NCBI RefSeq assembly: GCF_007752935.1
Contig: NZ_CP036319.1
Span: forward strand, 3,100,001 to 3,164,000
DNA: 64,000 nucleotides
Origin: Crateriforma conspicua
GTDB taxonomy: Bacteria; Planctomycetota; Planctomycetia; Pirellulales; Pirellulaceae
Direction: 5' to 3'
Shown here: positions 1-8,702 of the stretch, piece after piece
How positions within the stretch are numbered: position 1 is the first letter of the stretch
How the letters are laid out: every line of letters begins with the position of its first letter
Notes under the pieces: generated by a model
Told to the model about the DNA's origin: nothing
The model's database searches: none
The model's input: the letters and a program-made list of their open reading frames with translations, nothing else
Translations under genes and position numbers: made by a program

Positions 1-58
1 TAGGCGACGATCGATTTCAAGACGGTGGCCGATGCCAGATCACGGCCACTGCGTGATT

Positions 59-1111
59 TCACGGCCACTGGGCGATTTCACGACCGTTACGGGTCGACAG
101 CTGTTGCCAAATTTCGCGATCGATCGATTCGGACACGTACTGGATCGAACCGTCCATGGCCCCGGCGTGAACGCCCCCGACGTGATAGCTTCGTGCCGTC
201 ACGGCGGCATAGGTGCGTGCCGGATTGCTGGGATCACGGCCTTCACGCATGTTGGTGAAATCGATGTCATATTCGACGCCGGATTGCAGGCAGGCCACAC
301 GGTGGTTGGGTGGGAACAAGGACGTGAACGCCGCTTGGTGACATCGGCCGTCGACCCACTCGGTGTGTCCGGTGTTTTGTTTGAAACTGCCGCCCAGATC
401 GCAGACGTCTTCGGCGAACTCGGGGGCGTCCATCTCGCCGACCGTTCCCACGTCACGCAGGTAAGGCGTCCATCCCTTCACCTCCGCCATCGCCAGCGTG
501 TTGCTAAGCCCGTCGATGCAGTCGCGGAATTTGAAGTACCGGCCGGGATGAAACATGCCTTCGCCGACTTCGCCGGTTCGCGGGTCGACGACGAACCAGA
601 CACCGGCGTTGGCGGCATAGTTCAGCTTGTAGTATTCCGGCCCGTCGTCACCCATGCGTGGCTGGTCGCCGGGATCGCTGGGGCATTGATAGGTCGCAAC
701 GCGTACCGCGGCGATCGGTGTCGACACGCCATCGACATCGACGAAGCTTTCGGTGTATCCGAAGCCGAAGTTGACGTTGTCCGCCAAGTTGGTGGCTTCC
801 AAGAACGGCAAGATACGGGCCTGCATCGACCAGCCTTTGCCGTTGCCCGGTTCGGTCCAGCCGGGCGGCAGCCGCTTGTATGCCGATTCATAGTTATGGG
901 TCGCCAGCAGGATCTGCTTCATGTTGTTGCTGCAGCTCATTCGCCGGGCCGCTTCGCGTGCCCCCTGGACGGCCGGAAGAAGCAAGCCCACCAGAACGCC
1001 GATGATGGCGATCACCACCAGAAGTTCGACCAGCGTGAAGCCGGCGTTGCGGTGAACGGGACGAAAAAACCGACGGCGCGCGTCAGCAGCGCAGGCACAC
1101 ATACCACACAT
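59..1111 (-). CDS. DUF1559 pseudopilin-like protein
   Basis: A 350-residue protein with a type IV pilin-like N-terminus: a short basic leader, then GFTLVELLVVIAIIG (about residues 24-38) running into a hydrophobic helix. This is the prepilin peptidase cleavage and methylation signature. The body fits the planctomycete DUF1559 family, and the C-terminus carries the family's H-x-G...DG box (GGVHAGAMDGS). Members are secreted or envelope-anchored and occur in large paralogous sets in Planctomycetes; their function is unknown, with a pseudopilin role inferred from the signal. It is monocistronic here, facing away from queE. Family assignment is firm; the role is not known. Confidence 0.92.
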   Translation of the reverse strand: MCGMCACAADARRRFFRPVHRNAGFTLVELLVVIAIIGVLVGLLLPAVQGAREAARRMSCSNNMKQILLATHNYESAYKRLPPGWTEPGNGKGWSMQARILPFLEATNLADNVNFGFGYTESFVDVDGVSTPIAAVRVATYQCPSDPGDQPRMGDDGPEYYKLNYAANAGVWFVVDPRTGEVGEGMFHPGRYFKFRDCIDGLSNTLAMAEVKGWTPYLRDVGTVGEMDAPEFAEDVCDLGGSFKQNTGHTEWVDGRCHQAAFTSLFPPNHRVACLQSGVEYDIDFTNMREGRDPSNPARTYAAVTARSYHVGGVHAGAMDGSIQYVSESIDREIWQQLSTRNGREIAQWP

Positions 1112-1230
1112 GAGCGATGAACCCTGGAAGAAATCAGGAAGCAGTGTTGCGTGGCTGGCTAGGCGCGATGTCGGATCGGTGATCTCGCATCCGCCGTGGC
1201 TGGCTGGGCATTGAAGAGCCGCAGCTTATC

Positions 1231-1249
1231 GAGAATGATTGTCAACAAC
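1231..1249. promoter_or_regulatory. possible Fur-like box
   Basis: The 19 bases GAGAATGATTGTCAACAAC match the classical Fur consensus at 13 of 19 positions by eye. They lie about 120 bases upstream of the DUF1559 gene start. A single partial match is weak evidence, and no iron gene is next to it. Confidence 0.2.
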
Positions 1250-1352
1250 AAGACGCCGGCTGGTCAAAAAGAGGGGTGAACTTTGAGCTGGTCGAAGTAG
1301 GGCGTTTCCGTGCACCTAAGCCCGCGTTTTTGGGGGCTGCTGTTTCGCGGCA

Positions 1353-2054
1353 CTAGGTCCCCGGGCGGTTGCCGTACCAGCGGATGTGCATCCGATCGCA
1401 GTACCGAAACCCGTGTCGGTCGCACCAGGGACGCAGCCACTTCGCCGCCTGGTCCAGCGATTCGGCCGTGACCCCCTGCGGCATGATCCAGACCTGTGCC
1501 GGGGCCACCCCCAGTGCTGAAACGATATCCAAGGTTTCATCCGTCTCGTCGATTCGGTCGACGACGAATTTGACTTGGTGGTCCACCGCGGCGTCGATCA
1601 ATCGCCGCATCGTCGCGACTGGCATCCGGCGTTGTTCGTGAAGCCGGGCCCAGCGTGGGTGCTGTTCCGGGGCCGGTCCGCTGCTGGAAAGCTTGGGGCT
1701 GAGCGACAGCAGATCGCAGGTAAGATCGCGCCAGGCCGTTCCGGCGGTTTCGATCGTCACGTGCAGGCCTTCGCTGCGGAGTCGCCGGCACAGCGTTTCG
1801 ACGGCCGGAAAGATCAGCGGTTCGCCGCCGGTCAGCACGACGTGCCGACAATCGCCGGATCGCGACGCTTGAATCGCTTGGCGGACCAGTTCACCGACGG
1901 TGTGTCGCTGGCCGGTCGGTTGCCAGGATGCGTAGGGCGTGTCGCAGAACCAGCACCGCAAGTTGCAGCCACTGAGCCGGATGAAAAAGCTGTTCGTCCC
2001 CGTCAGACCGCCTTCGCCTTGCCGACTGAGGAAGGTTTCTGCGACCGGCAACAT
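1353..2054 (-). CDS. queE: 7-carboxy-7-deazaguanine synthase QueE
   Basis: Radical SAM enzyme that converts 6-carboxytetrahydropterin to 7-carboxy-7-deazaguanine in queuosine (preQ0) synthesis. Counted from the chosen ATG (233 aa), the iron-sulfur cysteines are C30, C34 and C37 in [11 protein letters not shown], the C-x3-C-x2-C radical SAM motif. LTGGEPL supplies the SAM-contacting GGE element, and the N-terminal FLSRQGEG is typical of QueE. The frame stays open upstream to a GTG at 2237 that would overlap queF, but the extension has no family similarity, so ATG 2054 is preferred. It is divergent from queF, the enzyme two steps later, with a 79-base shared intergenic region. Confidence 0.93.
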   Translation of the reverse strand: MLPVAETFLSRQGEGGLTGTNSFFIRLSGCNLRCWFCDTPYASWQPTGQRHTVGELVRQAIQASRSGDCRHVVLTGGEPLIFPAVETLCRRLRSEGLHVTIETAGTAWRDLTCDLLSLSPKLSSSGPAPEQHPRWARLHEQRRMPVATMRRLIDAAVDHQVKFVVDRIDETDETLDIVSALGVAPAQVWIMPQGVTAESLDQAAKWLRPWCDRHGFRYCDRMHIRWYGNRPGT

Positions 2055-2121
2055 CGGGACGCGCGGACCGACACCCCTACCCGATTCGGCGACCGGCTGG
2101 CAAACTTCGCGAAAGATTTCT

Positions 2122-2127
2122 GGAGGA
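2122..2127 (+). promoter_or_regulatory. Shine-Dalgarno for queF
   Basis: GGAGGA lies six bases before the GTG at 2134. It fixes the queF start there rather than at the far upstream in-frame codon. Confidence 0.7.
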
Positions 2128-2133
2128 CCCAAC

Positions 2134-2502
2134 GTGACTGATTCAAACGAAAATTCGTTTCGTGACTTGTTGGAGGTTTTCGACAACCCCAACCCGGAAC
2201 GCAACTTTACCATCGAACACATTTGCCCGGAATTCACCTCGGTGTGTCCGAAGACGGGCCAGCCCGATTACGGCAAGATCATCTTCACCTACATCCCGGA
2301 TCAGGTGTGCGTGGAGCTGAAGAGCTTGAAGATGTATCTGCAGGCCTTTCGCAACGAAGGCATCTTCTATGAAGCGGTGACCAACCGGATCATGGACGAC
2401 TTTTTGGCCGTCGTAAAGCCGCGGCGGGCTCGCGTTGACAGCGAATGGACGCCCCGCGGTGGTCTGCGCAGTAACATCACGGTCGAATATCCCGAGCCGT
2501 AA
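2134..2502 (+). CDS. queF: NADPH-dependent preQ0 reductase QueF
   Basis: Reduces 7-cyano-7-deazaguanine (preQ0) to preQ1 for queuosine modification of tRNA. The 122-residue protein is the short, single-domain (type I) form. The catalytic cysteine is C38 in [10 protein letters not shown], and the QueF signature ELKSLKMY lies at residues 61-68. The GTG start is supported by a good GGAGGA site. Its divergent arrangement with queE groups two enzymes of one pathway. The other precursor genes queC and queD are not in the window. Confidence 0.95.
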   Translation: MTDSNENSFRDLLEVFDNPNPERNFTIEHICPEFTSVCPKTGQPDYGKIIFTYIPDQVCVELKSLKMYLQAFRNEGIFYEAVTNRIMDDFLAVVKPRRARVDSEWTPRGGLRSNITVEYPEP

Positions 2503-2569
2503 CGGCACGCCGGGCGACCGCCGGCCATCCGTTTTCAGATTCCCACCCCAAAAGACCGCCACGTCCACC

Positions 2570-3565
2570 ATGACCTGCCCGCCAATCTTGTTGTCCGGCT
2601 TTGCCGATGAATCCGCCAATGAAAAACTGGCGATCCAGCAGTACACCGCGTTCGCCGCGATCGGATTGAAGTATCACAGCATCCGATTCGTCGATGCCGG
2701 CGACGGTATCAAGAACGTGATGGCGTTGTCGGAAAAAGAGATCAATCACCTGGTCAATCTTCAGGCCGATTACGGGCTGAAGGTCAGCAGCATTGGTTCG
2801 CCAATCGGCAAGGTGAAGTTGTTGGACCAAGAGGACGGAACGCAGAACAAGTTCATTCCGTTCGACCAATATCTGGCCAACGACGTTCAAACGGCTTGTG
2901 ACCGGGCCGAAGCGTTCGGATGCAAGTTGCTGCGTGGTTTCTCGTTCTATCATCCCAAGGGAACCGCACCGGAAGACCACTTGGACCAGGTTTGCGATCA
3001 ACTGACGGCGATCGCCGAGGCCTGTGACGCGCGTGGATTGACGTTCGGTTTGGAAGTCGAAGCGAACTTGGTCGGACAAAGTGGCGACTTGTTGGCAAAG
3101 ATCGCCAGCCAAGTGAATCATCCCGCGATGGTCACGATCTTTGACGGCGCGAACATCGTCATGCAAGGCTTCACGCCGGACCAAGTGTACCGCCAGTATT
3201 TGGCGATGAAGCCCAGCCTGGGTTGGCTGCACATCAAGGATTACAGCGATCCCGCGTTGACCGGTCGCGTCGAACACGTCGACGAGGAATCGGCCAGCCA
3301 TTTCGTTCCCGCGGACCGCGGCGACAGTGCCCACGAAGCGATCTTGCGCGACCTGCGTGATTTCATGCCGACGTTGAACCAGCGGATGACGGCTCGCGGC
3401 GTCGACGGCGTGTTCATGGACTTGGAACCGCACCTGAAGGGCGGCGGCCAGTTCGGCGGGTTCAGCGGTCCGGATGGGATGGGCGTCGCCGTGCGTGCGT
3501 TGTGCCGAGTGTTGGACTACGTGGACTTGCCGTACCAACTGCGGACGTTTGACGATTTGAAATAG
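2570..3565 (+). CDS. sugar phosphate isomerase/epimerase-like TIM barrel protein
   Basis: A 331-residue protein resembling the xylose isomerase-like TIM barrel superfamily (AP endonuclease 2 fold). It starts at ATG 2570 with the first barrel strand, ILLSGFADES. The segment GLTFGLEVEANL and the later HIKDYSDP resemble the metal-binding strand ends of sugar epimerases. It lies 67 bases downstream of queF on the same strand and may be cotranscribed, but nothing links it to queuosine. Substrate is unknown; the superfamily is heavily expanded in planctomycetes for sugar and inositol catabolism. Confidence 0.8.
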   Translation: MTCPPILLSGFADESANEKLAIQQYTAFAAIGLKYHSIRFVDAGDGIKNVMALSEKEINHLVNLQADYGLKVSSIGSPIGKVKLLDQEDGTQNKFIPFDQYLANDVQTACDRAEAFGCKLLRGFSFYHPKGTAPEDHLDQVCDQLTAIAEACDARGLTFGLEVEANLVGQSGDLLAKIASQVNHPAMVTIFDGANIVMQGFTPDQVYRQYLAMKPSLGWLHIKDYSDPALTGRVEHVDEESASHFVPADRGDSAHEAILRDLRDFMPTLNQRMTARGVDGVFMDLEPHLKGGGQFGGFSGPDGMGVAVRALCRVLDYVDLPYQLRTFDDLK

Positions 3566-3696
3566 CGCGATCCGAAGCGACACGATTCGAAACCACGCTT
3601 TGCACCGACCGCCGGGGAATCCGCCGTGCGGCGTTGCGTTGAACGTTTGCCGTTTTGTTTTTTGGTTGACTGAGTTATCAGAGTTGACTGAATGCC

Positions 3697-3924
3697 ATGA
3701 ACCGGGACCCCGAACATCGGTTGACTCAGCTGGAGATTCAGCTGGCGCATCAAATCCGCTTGTTGGATCAATTGAACGACGTGGTGGTGGAACACGGCCA
3801 GCGGCTGATGCAGCAGGAACGCACGATTCGTCGTCTGCGTGACGAGATCAAGTCGTTGAAGGCGGGCGGTGGCCAGGACGAGCCACCGATGACGCTGGAA
3901 GACGAACGCCCGCCTCATTATTGA
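3697..3924 (+). CDS. slyX: SlyX family protein
   Basis: A 75-residue protein, almost entirely coiled coil (LTQLEIQLAHQIRLLDQLN, then a second helical stretch with LRDEIKSL), ending in the short polar tail ERPPHY. The C-terminal P-P-H-Y is characteristic of SlyX. The family is widespread and its biochemical role is unknown. It stands alone and converges on the COG3014-like gene, with an inverted repeat between them. Confidence 0.85.
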   Translation: MNRDPEHRLTQLEIQLAHQIRLLDQLNDVVVEHGQRLMQQERTIRRLRDEIKSLKAGGGQDEPPMTLEDERPPHY

Positions 3925-3955
3925 GCGATCGCTGGCGGCAGTTTCGATCCGAATG

Positions 3956-4019
3956 GTCGCCTTTCGCTCCCGCAAAAGTTGCGCAAGCGGACGCTATTTT
4001 CGCGGGAGCGAAAGGCGAC
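3956..4019. repeat. long inverted repeat between convergent genes
   Basis: GTCGCCTTTCGCTCCCGC at 3956-3973 is perfectly complementary to 4002-4019, giving an 18-base arm hairpin with a 28-base loop whose edges are A-rich and T-rich. It sits between the convergent slyX and COG3014-like genes. The right arm recurs with one mismatch at 12829-12846 beside the EamA gene, and a shorter relative forms the hairpin at 7149-7171. It may act as a bidirectional terminator or belong to a REP/MITE-like family. Confidence 0.75.
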
Positions 4020-4033
4020 GTTTGGGCTGGCGG

Positions 4034-5452
4034 TTAGGGCGTTGGTTCGCCGGCCAAGAAGACGTGTCGACCGGGCGCGATGGCGATCAAGTAGTGGTTC
4101 CGGCCGTCTTCGATCGAAACCGTCGTTTGCACCGGAGTTCCGATTTCGCCGCCGTCGAAACCCAGCGGCGTCAATGTGACCGCGTGTGAACCCGTGGGCA
4201 ACTCGGCACGTAAGACCTGGACTTCGCGAGGCAACAGTCCCCAGCACCGGGTGTCCGCGGATTCGCTGGCGCTCCACGCGGATGCCGCGGCCAAATGGAA
4301 CAGCTTGCCCGGCGTGCCGGACAGTCCCAGTTGTCGGCCGGCTGTGGCGACCATCGATTCCTTGGTGACTCGTCGCATCACCGCGCGGGCGATCGTCCAA
4401 GGCCGTTCGATTTCGTTTTGGCGGATCGCCAAGTCGGCGACATCGGTCAGCGTTTGGGTCGCTCCGTAGACTTGACCGTCGATCGTGGTCGCCAGTGCGG
4501 CGGTGGGCGAATCGGGGATCGCCACGACGGGGATTTTGACGCTGGCGATGTTGCCCAGGATCACTTGGCGATCATCGTCGTCTTCGTCAGACTCTTCGTC
4601 GTTGTTGACGTTGCTTAGCAGAGCCGACGCGATGTTCATCGCCATTGTCGTCGTTTCCGCTTCTTGTTCGACCAACACCGGGCCGCGACCGACACAGGCC
4701 AAGACATAAATCACGCCGTGTCCCGGACGGCTGTGGGTGCCGCCGCTGGCACGGGCGATGTCTTCGTGGGCCGGTCGAAAGTCCGGGCGAATCTGACTGA
4801 CCAACTGGTATGCCTTGGTCGCATCGTCATAGTCGCGGTGGGTGGCTTCGCGAAGCACGCCACGCAAGTACGACGTCATCGCAATCGGCTGGTACGCTTG
4901 GGTGCCCGCTTCGGCCACCGTTTCCATCAACCCGCGTTCTTCGGCGTGCTTGGCCAGTTCTTGTTGCTTCATCTGGGCCTGCAGCGTGTACGCTTCCGCA
5001 TCGGCCGCATCGCGTGACAGCGAACACAGGGCCAGCATGCTGCGGATCATCACTTGCTCGTATCCGCTGCTGCGATAGATCCGTGTTCGGTCATCGGTGA
5101 CCATCGATGCGGTATCGGCCAGCGGTGTCAGCAGCGGTCGACTGTCGAACTGGTCACGCAGTTTTCGTAAGCGTTGTTCGGCGGACAGCGAATCGCCCGA
5201 CGCCAGTTCGACGATCGCCAAGTCCAACGACGCAGCGTCGCTTTCCTTGGATCGGCCGTCGGCAATTTCACGCAGCGTCGCATCGGCCACGCCGAGGTCG
5301 CCGGCGGCAAAGGCGGATCGCGCCGTCGCCATGTCGGGGCGGTGCACCGCGCACCCGACGTTGCAGACCGCCAGTGCCAGTATGACGGTCGTCCACACCG
5401 GGGCAGGGCGGGCGTTTCGAAACGCGGTGGCGGATGACAGATCGGACGACAT
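4034..5452 (-). CDS. COG3014-like lipoprotein, LpoB partner
   Basis: A 472-residue predicted lipoprotein: hydrophobic segment VWTTVILALAVCNVG followed by a lipobox-like NVGC near residue 34. The body is rich in helical repeats resembling TPR, followed by a beta-rich C-terminal part. It resembles uncharacterised COG3014-type proteins, which in other bacteria lie beside LpoB-like genes. Here it follows the LpoB-like gene by 14 bases on the same strand, so the two are very likely one operon. The role is inferred as envelope or peptidoglycan related. ATG 5452 is preferred to a TTG two codons upstream. Confidence 0.7.
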   Translation of the reverse strand: MSSDLSSATAFRNARPAPVWTTVILALAVCNVGCAVHRPDMATARSAFAAGDLGVADATLREIADGRSKESDAASLDLAIVELASGDSLSAEQRLRKLRDQFDSRPLLTPLADTASMVTDDRTRIYRSSGYEQVMIRSMLALCSLSRDAADAEAYTLQAQMKQQELAKHAEERGLMETVAEAGTQAYQPIAMTSYLRGVLREATHRDYDDATKAYQLVSQIRPDFRPAHEDIARASGGTHSRPGHGVIYVLACVGRGPVLVEQEAETTTMAMNIASALLSNVNNDEESDEDDDDRQVILGNIASVKIPVVAIPDSPTAALATTIDGQVYGATQTLTDVADLAIRQNEIERPWTIARAVMRRVTKESMVATAGRQLGLSGTPGKLFHLAAASAWSASESADTRCWGLLPREVQVLRAELPTGSHAVTLTPLGFDGGEIGTPVQTTVSIEDGRNHYLIAIAPGRHVFLAGEPTP

Positions 5453-5466
5453 CGGCAAAGGGCGAC

Positions 5467-6285
5467 TCAGCCGTCGGCTTGGTCAAACAGACCGAAATTC
5501 CACCACTTGCCGGCACGAGTCTTGTGGTAACCCTTGCGGATCTTCGCCGACTCCTTCAAGTAGTCGCCGCTGTGAAGGTTGACCATTTCCAGGGTCAACA
5601 GGTAATCACGCTGGGTGCTCTTGTTGCGATCGGTCGTCCCCGTGGTGATTGTGCCGTACAGCAAGTAGTCGACCGGCGTGCCTTGGCGGCCCAGGGCGGC
5701 GGCAAAGATCGATCGGTTTTCCGGCAGGTACAGCGAATCGGGACGCATGCGGGTTTCTCGAAGGGCGGCGTCGACCATTCGCCGGCTGATGCTGCGGAAC
5801 GTTTGGGCACCGTTGATCTGCGAATCGATCCGCTCGTACAACTGTTCTTTGAAGTCCACCAGTTCTTCGGCGCTACGGTTCTCCAGGCCGATGAAGCAGA
5901 CGGTGGCCGGACCGGTCGACAGTGCCGGGGTGACCGAACCGTCGATCGCCGGAGCCATCATTTCGCCGGGAACGAAACCCGCGGGCTGGACGCTTGGCGG
6001 GCATCGCGACAGCAATTTGGCGACCGATTCATCGACCAGCGGGTTCCACGTGGCGGCACCCGCGGCGTGGCTGCCGACCATGTCTTTGTCGTCGGCGGCC
6101 AGCATGTGTCCGTATTGGTGTGACGCGCATCCGGTGGCCGCAACGCCGGTGGTAGCAACCAGAGCGAGGCCGCTCAGACGGCGGGCGAAGGTTCGGCGAG
6201 AGCAGGTCGCAGATCCGGCGCGTGTTTCTTGACTCGAGCGTGCCGCGGCACGTTGGGTCGCACTGCAATGGGGTTGATCTGACAT
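5467..6285 (-). CDS. LpoB-like penicillin-binding protein activator lipoprotein
   Basis: A 272-residue protein with an arginine-rich start (RRTFARRLSG), a hydrophobic segment and a lipobox-like ATGC near residue 54. The rest matches the LpoB/COG3417 pattern: FIGLENRSAEELVDFKEQL, then RSISRRMVDAALRE, then DYLLYGTITTG and a conserved strand carrying TLEMVNLHSGDYL. In Escherichia coli LpoB is an outer-membrane lipoprotein that activates the peptidoglycan synthase PBP1b; the same role here is inference. The twin arginines hint at Tat export, though they lie unusually far from the N-terminus. It is the first gene of a two-gene unit. Confidence 0.75.
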   Translation of the reverse strand: MSDQPHCSATQRAAARSSQETRAGSATCSRRTFARRLSGLALVATTGVAATGCASHQYGHMLAADDKDMVGSHAAGAATWNPLVDESVAKLLSRCPPSVQPAGFVPGEMMAPAIDGSVTPALSTGPATVCFIGLENRSAEELVDFKEQLYERIDSQINGAQTFRSISRRMVDAALRETRMRPDSLYLPENRSIFAAALGRQGTPVDYLLYGTITTGTTDRNKSTQRDYLLTLEMVNLHSGDYLKESAKIRKGYHKTRAGKWWNFGLFDQADG

Positions 6286-6642
6286 CGGACTCAAGTTTTC
6301 TCTACTGGTTTGCCAGGAAAATGGCTCAATCGGCTCGCAGTCGGCTTGTCGCCAGCGTCGGAGCTATCAAAATGTCGCCGCCGGAGGCCAGGTCACGTTC
6401 GAGAACACTGCCCCGACCCGGTCGCCGGCTCCTTTGAACACTTCCGCGGCGATTCGATCCGGCCGCACCGCAAGCCCCAATCACGATCATCTGATCGGAT
6501 GTCGGGCGATGACGGGTCGGCATTTGCCGCGATGCCGACATCTTTTCGCTGACCGGCCGAACCGGCGAAGTTGACGTAGAATCCCCATATTCTGATTTCA
6601 GCGCTTTTTGCCCTCGATTTCTCCACCCCCCAACTGTCCAGC
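6286..6642. other. divergent intergenic region
   Basis: About 360 bases between the LpoB-like gene and the poly-Asp gene, which point away from each other. It should hold both promoters, but no convincing -35/-10 pair was found. It contains no credible short gene. Confidence 0.5.
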
Positions 6643-7122
6643 ATGTCACTGATCGACGCGACGTCCACCGTTACCGCTATCGCCCAGTCCACCGCCGTCG
6701 CTGTCGCCGCCGGCGTCGGTGATTCGGTGGCCGACCCCCGCGAAAGCTTTTCGGACGTGACGGCGTCGCCGACCGCGATGGTCGATGACGATGATGACGA
6801 CGACGATGATGATGACGACGACGGGGACGATGACTTCGACGACGATGGCGGCCAGGACGGCGATGGCAATCCCGGTGACGGCGGGTTCGGCGACGGGCTG
6901 GACGAAGACGACGACATCGATGAATTCGATGACATCGACGAAGACGACTTCGATGACGATTTCGACGACGACTTCGAAGAAGAGCTGGACGACGATTACG
7001 AGATCGAGATCGACGACGAAATCAGCGCGGAATTCGGGCTGAACACGGCTTCCGACGATGACGACGACAATCTGGACGACGCCGATAGCTTCGACGATTT
7101 CGAAGACTCGATCGACGACTGA
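6643..7122 (+). CDS. aspartate-rich acidic protein
   Basis: A 159-residue protein with no recognised family. The first 46 residues are alanine, serine and threonine rich; D48-D60 is an unbroken run of 13 aspartates, and most of the remaining hundred residues are D or E with scattered F, G and I. GAT and GAC alternate irregularly, which argues against simple triplet expansion. It has no clear signal peptide or membrane segment. Such chains are usually disordered and can bind calcium, polycations or basic proteins. The opposite strand is also open here, but only because acidic codons reverse to V and I codons. That it is expressed is inferred, not shown. Confidence 0.65.
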   Translation: MSLIDATSTVTAIAQSTAVAVAAGVGDSVADPRESFSDVTASPTAMVDDDDDDDDDDDDDGDDDFDDDGGQDGDGNPGDGGFGDGLDEDDDIDEFDDIDEDDFDDDFDDDFEEELDDDYEIEIDDEISAEFGLNTASDDDDDNLDDADSFDDFEDSIDD

Positions 7123-7148
7123 TTCTGCCCCACGCACGCGGCGATCAT

Positions 7149-7171
7149 CGCCTTTCGGTTCGCGAAAGGCG
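7149..7171. terminator. hairpin between convergent genes
   Basis: CGCCTTTCG (7149-7157) pairs perfectly with CGAAAGGCG (7163-7171) across a five-base loop. It lies between the stops of the poly-Asp gene (7122) and the DegT-like gene (7182), where a bidirectional terminator is expected. The CCTTTCG core is shared with the inverted repeat at 3956-4019. Confidence 0.6.
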
Positions 7172-7181
7172 CGGCGGTTCC

Positions 7182-8552
7182 CTATCGCTGTTCCGCTTCT
7201 TTCTCAATTCCAGCGATGCGGTCAGCCAACCGATCCGCATTGAAATCTGCGGAGGCGATCGCGCGGTGATCCAGCAAGACGCAGCGATCCCCAAACTGGC
7301 GGCTGTGGTTCAGTGGCACCGGACGATCACAACGTCGTGGGCTGGATCGGTGCATCGATCGAAACGCTTGGCCCAGCGGCACGCCGTTCGACTGGCCCAG
7401 CCGGATCACGTGATCTCGCGTCGATTCGTCGGCGACCAGCCAAGCGATCTTGTAATGGCATCCCACGTCATCGTTGGACGACTCGGCCGGCGCAGCGACC
7501 CGTTGCCACCGATCCAAGCGACCGCTGAGCGACTGCAATAGCTGCGCCACCCGGGCTTCGCGGGCGATGGTCGCATCGGCCAGTTTCTTCAATTGCGGGA
7601 GCAACACCGCGGCTTGGAACGTGGAGATCCCGAAGGCGTCGCTGGGGCGATCGGCCAGGGACCGCAGTCGCGCCGCGATCGCATCGTCATCGGTCAACAC
7701 GGCGCCACCGCCACCAGAAGTCAGCGGTTTGGAGCCGCCGAAGCTGAGTGTCGCGACGTCACCGAAGCAGCCCGCCGGTTTTCCGCCGATCCGCATCCCG
7801 GGGGCTTGGCACGCGTCTTCGATCAAAGTCCATCCGCGTTCGCGACACCGTTGGGAGATTCTGGCGATGTCGGCGGGCTGGCCAAATAGATGCGACACCA
7901 CGACGGCTTTGACCGACTTCGCCACATCCGATCCGGCGATCTCGTCCAGGCTTGTGGCCGACATGCTGGCCCGGTCCGGATCGATGTCGGCTAGCACGGG
8001 GCGAGCCCCCAACAGTTCGACGGCTCGGAAATTGCCCGGATAGTCGAACGCTGCGACGACGACGCCATCGCCCGGGCCGACACCGGAGGCTCGAAGCGCC
8101 AGTTCGACGGCCAACGACCCGCTGCTGACCGGTCGAGCATGATTGACCCCGAACGTCTCGCAGAGCGATCGGATCAAGTCATCCTTGATGGGTGAATCGT
8201 AGGCCGCCCAGTCCGCGAGTTCGGATCGATGGCGGATCGCTTGGGCAATTTCCTCGGCAGCGATCGGCCACAGGTCATCGCCTGTCGGAAAGGAGGGCTC
8301 GGGCGGCTTGGGCAAGAGAGCGGGTTGGGGATAGCGTTGGAGGGTTGGAGTCAGTTTTGGAGGAGCGAGCGTAAGCGCTGGTCGTGTTGGATGCCAGCGC
8401 TTCCCGGGCGGGATCGGGTGTCGGAGCAAAAGTGCGTCGATCGGTGATCCGCTTTGCCGGTTCCGGGGTGTCGATCGTCGGGGCGTGAAACGAAACCACG
8501 CAAAGTCGTTCAGGTGGCTGGGCTTGTGACCTTTTTTGGGCTTCCATATCAT
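7182..8552 (-). CDS. DegT/DnrJ/EryC1/StrS family aminotransferase
   Basis: PLP-dependent, fold-type I aminotransferase of the sugar-modifying DegT family (456 aa). The conserved block SFGGSKPLTSGGGGAVLTDD carries the PLP lysine, and DWAAYDSPIKDDLIRSL plus SSGSLAVELAL form the usual N-terminal region; EDACQAPG matches the family's aspartate motif. The first 85 or so residues are basic and proline-rich without homology, and no other ATG occurs before the domain, so the true start may be later at an unusual codon. Usual substrates are nucleotide-linked keto sugars. No sugar nucleotide genes are adjacent, so the substrate is unknown. Confidence 0.85.
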   Translation of the reverse strand: MIWKPKKGHKPSHLNDFAWFRFTPRRSTPRNRQSGSPIDALLLRHPIPPGKRWHPTRPALTLAPPKLTPTLQRYPQPALLPKPPEPSFPTGDDLWPIAAEEIAQAIRHRSELADWAAYDSPIKDDLIRSLCETFGVNHARPVSSGSLAVELALRASGVGPGDGVVVAAFDYPGNFRAVELLGARPVLADIDPDRASMSATSLDEIAGSDVAKSVKAVVVSHLFGQPADIARISQRCRERGWTLIEDACQAPGMRIGGKPAGCFGDVATLSFGGSKPLTSGGGGAVLTDDDAIAARLRSLADRPSDAFGISTFQAAVLLPQLKKLADATIAREARVAQLLQSLSGRLDRWQRVAAPAESSNDDVGCHYKIAWLVADESTRDHVIRLGQSNGVPLGQAFRSMHRSSPRRCDRPVPLNHSRQFGDRCVLLDHRAIASADFNADRLADRIAGIEKEAEQR

Positions 8553-8702
8553 GCCGCATTCGTTTCACGCGCCCCAGTGCGGGGCTAGACGGCATCCGCA
8601 TGACGGACGCCCCCAATTGCCTCTGACGGCAAAGGCGGCCCGCTTTTGTTCAGTTTCCACGTTCACGTTTTTATTGACACAATCACCGCCGAACCGGCGT
8701 TG

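Noticed and set aside
1-58. Partial gene at the left edge
   Set aside because: Only 58 bases lie left of the DUF1559 stop and no recognisable protein end was seen.
6646-7137. Valine/isoleucine-rich reverse frame opposite the poly-Asp gene
   Set aside because: Its composition is just the complement of GAT/GAC/GAA codons; the forward frame has a proper start and acidic protein.
8646-8702. Upstream TTG start for yajC
   Set aside because: The extra 19 residues are unlike YajC and the ATG pair at 8703 is closer to the usual start.
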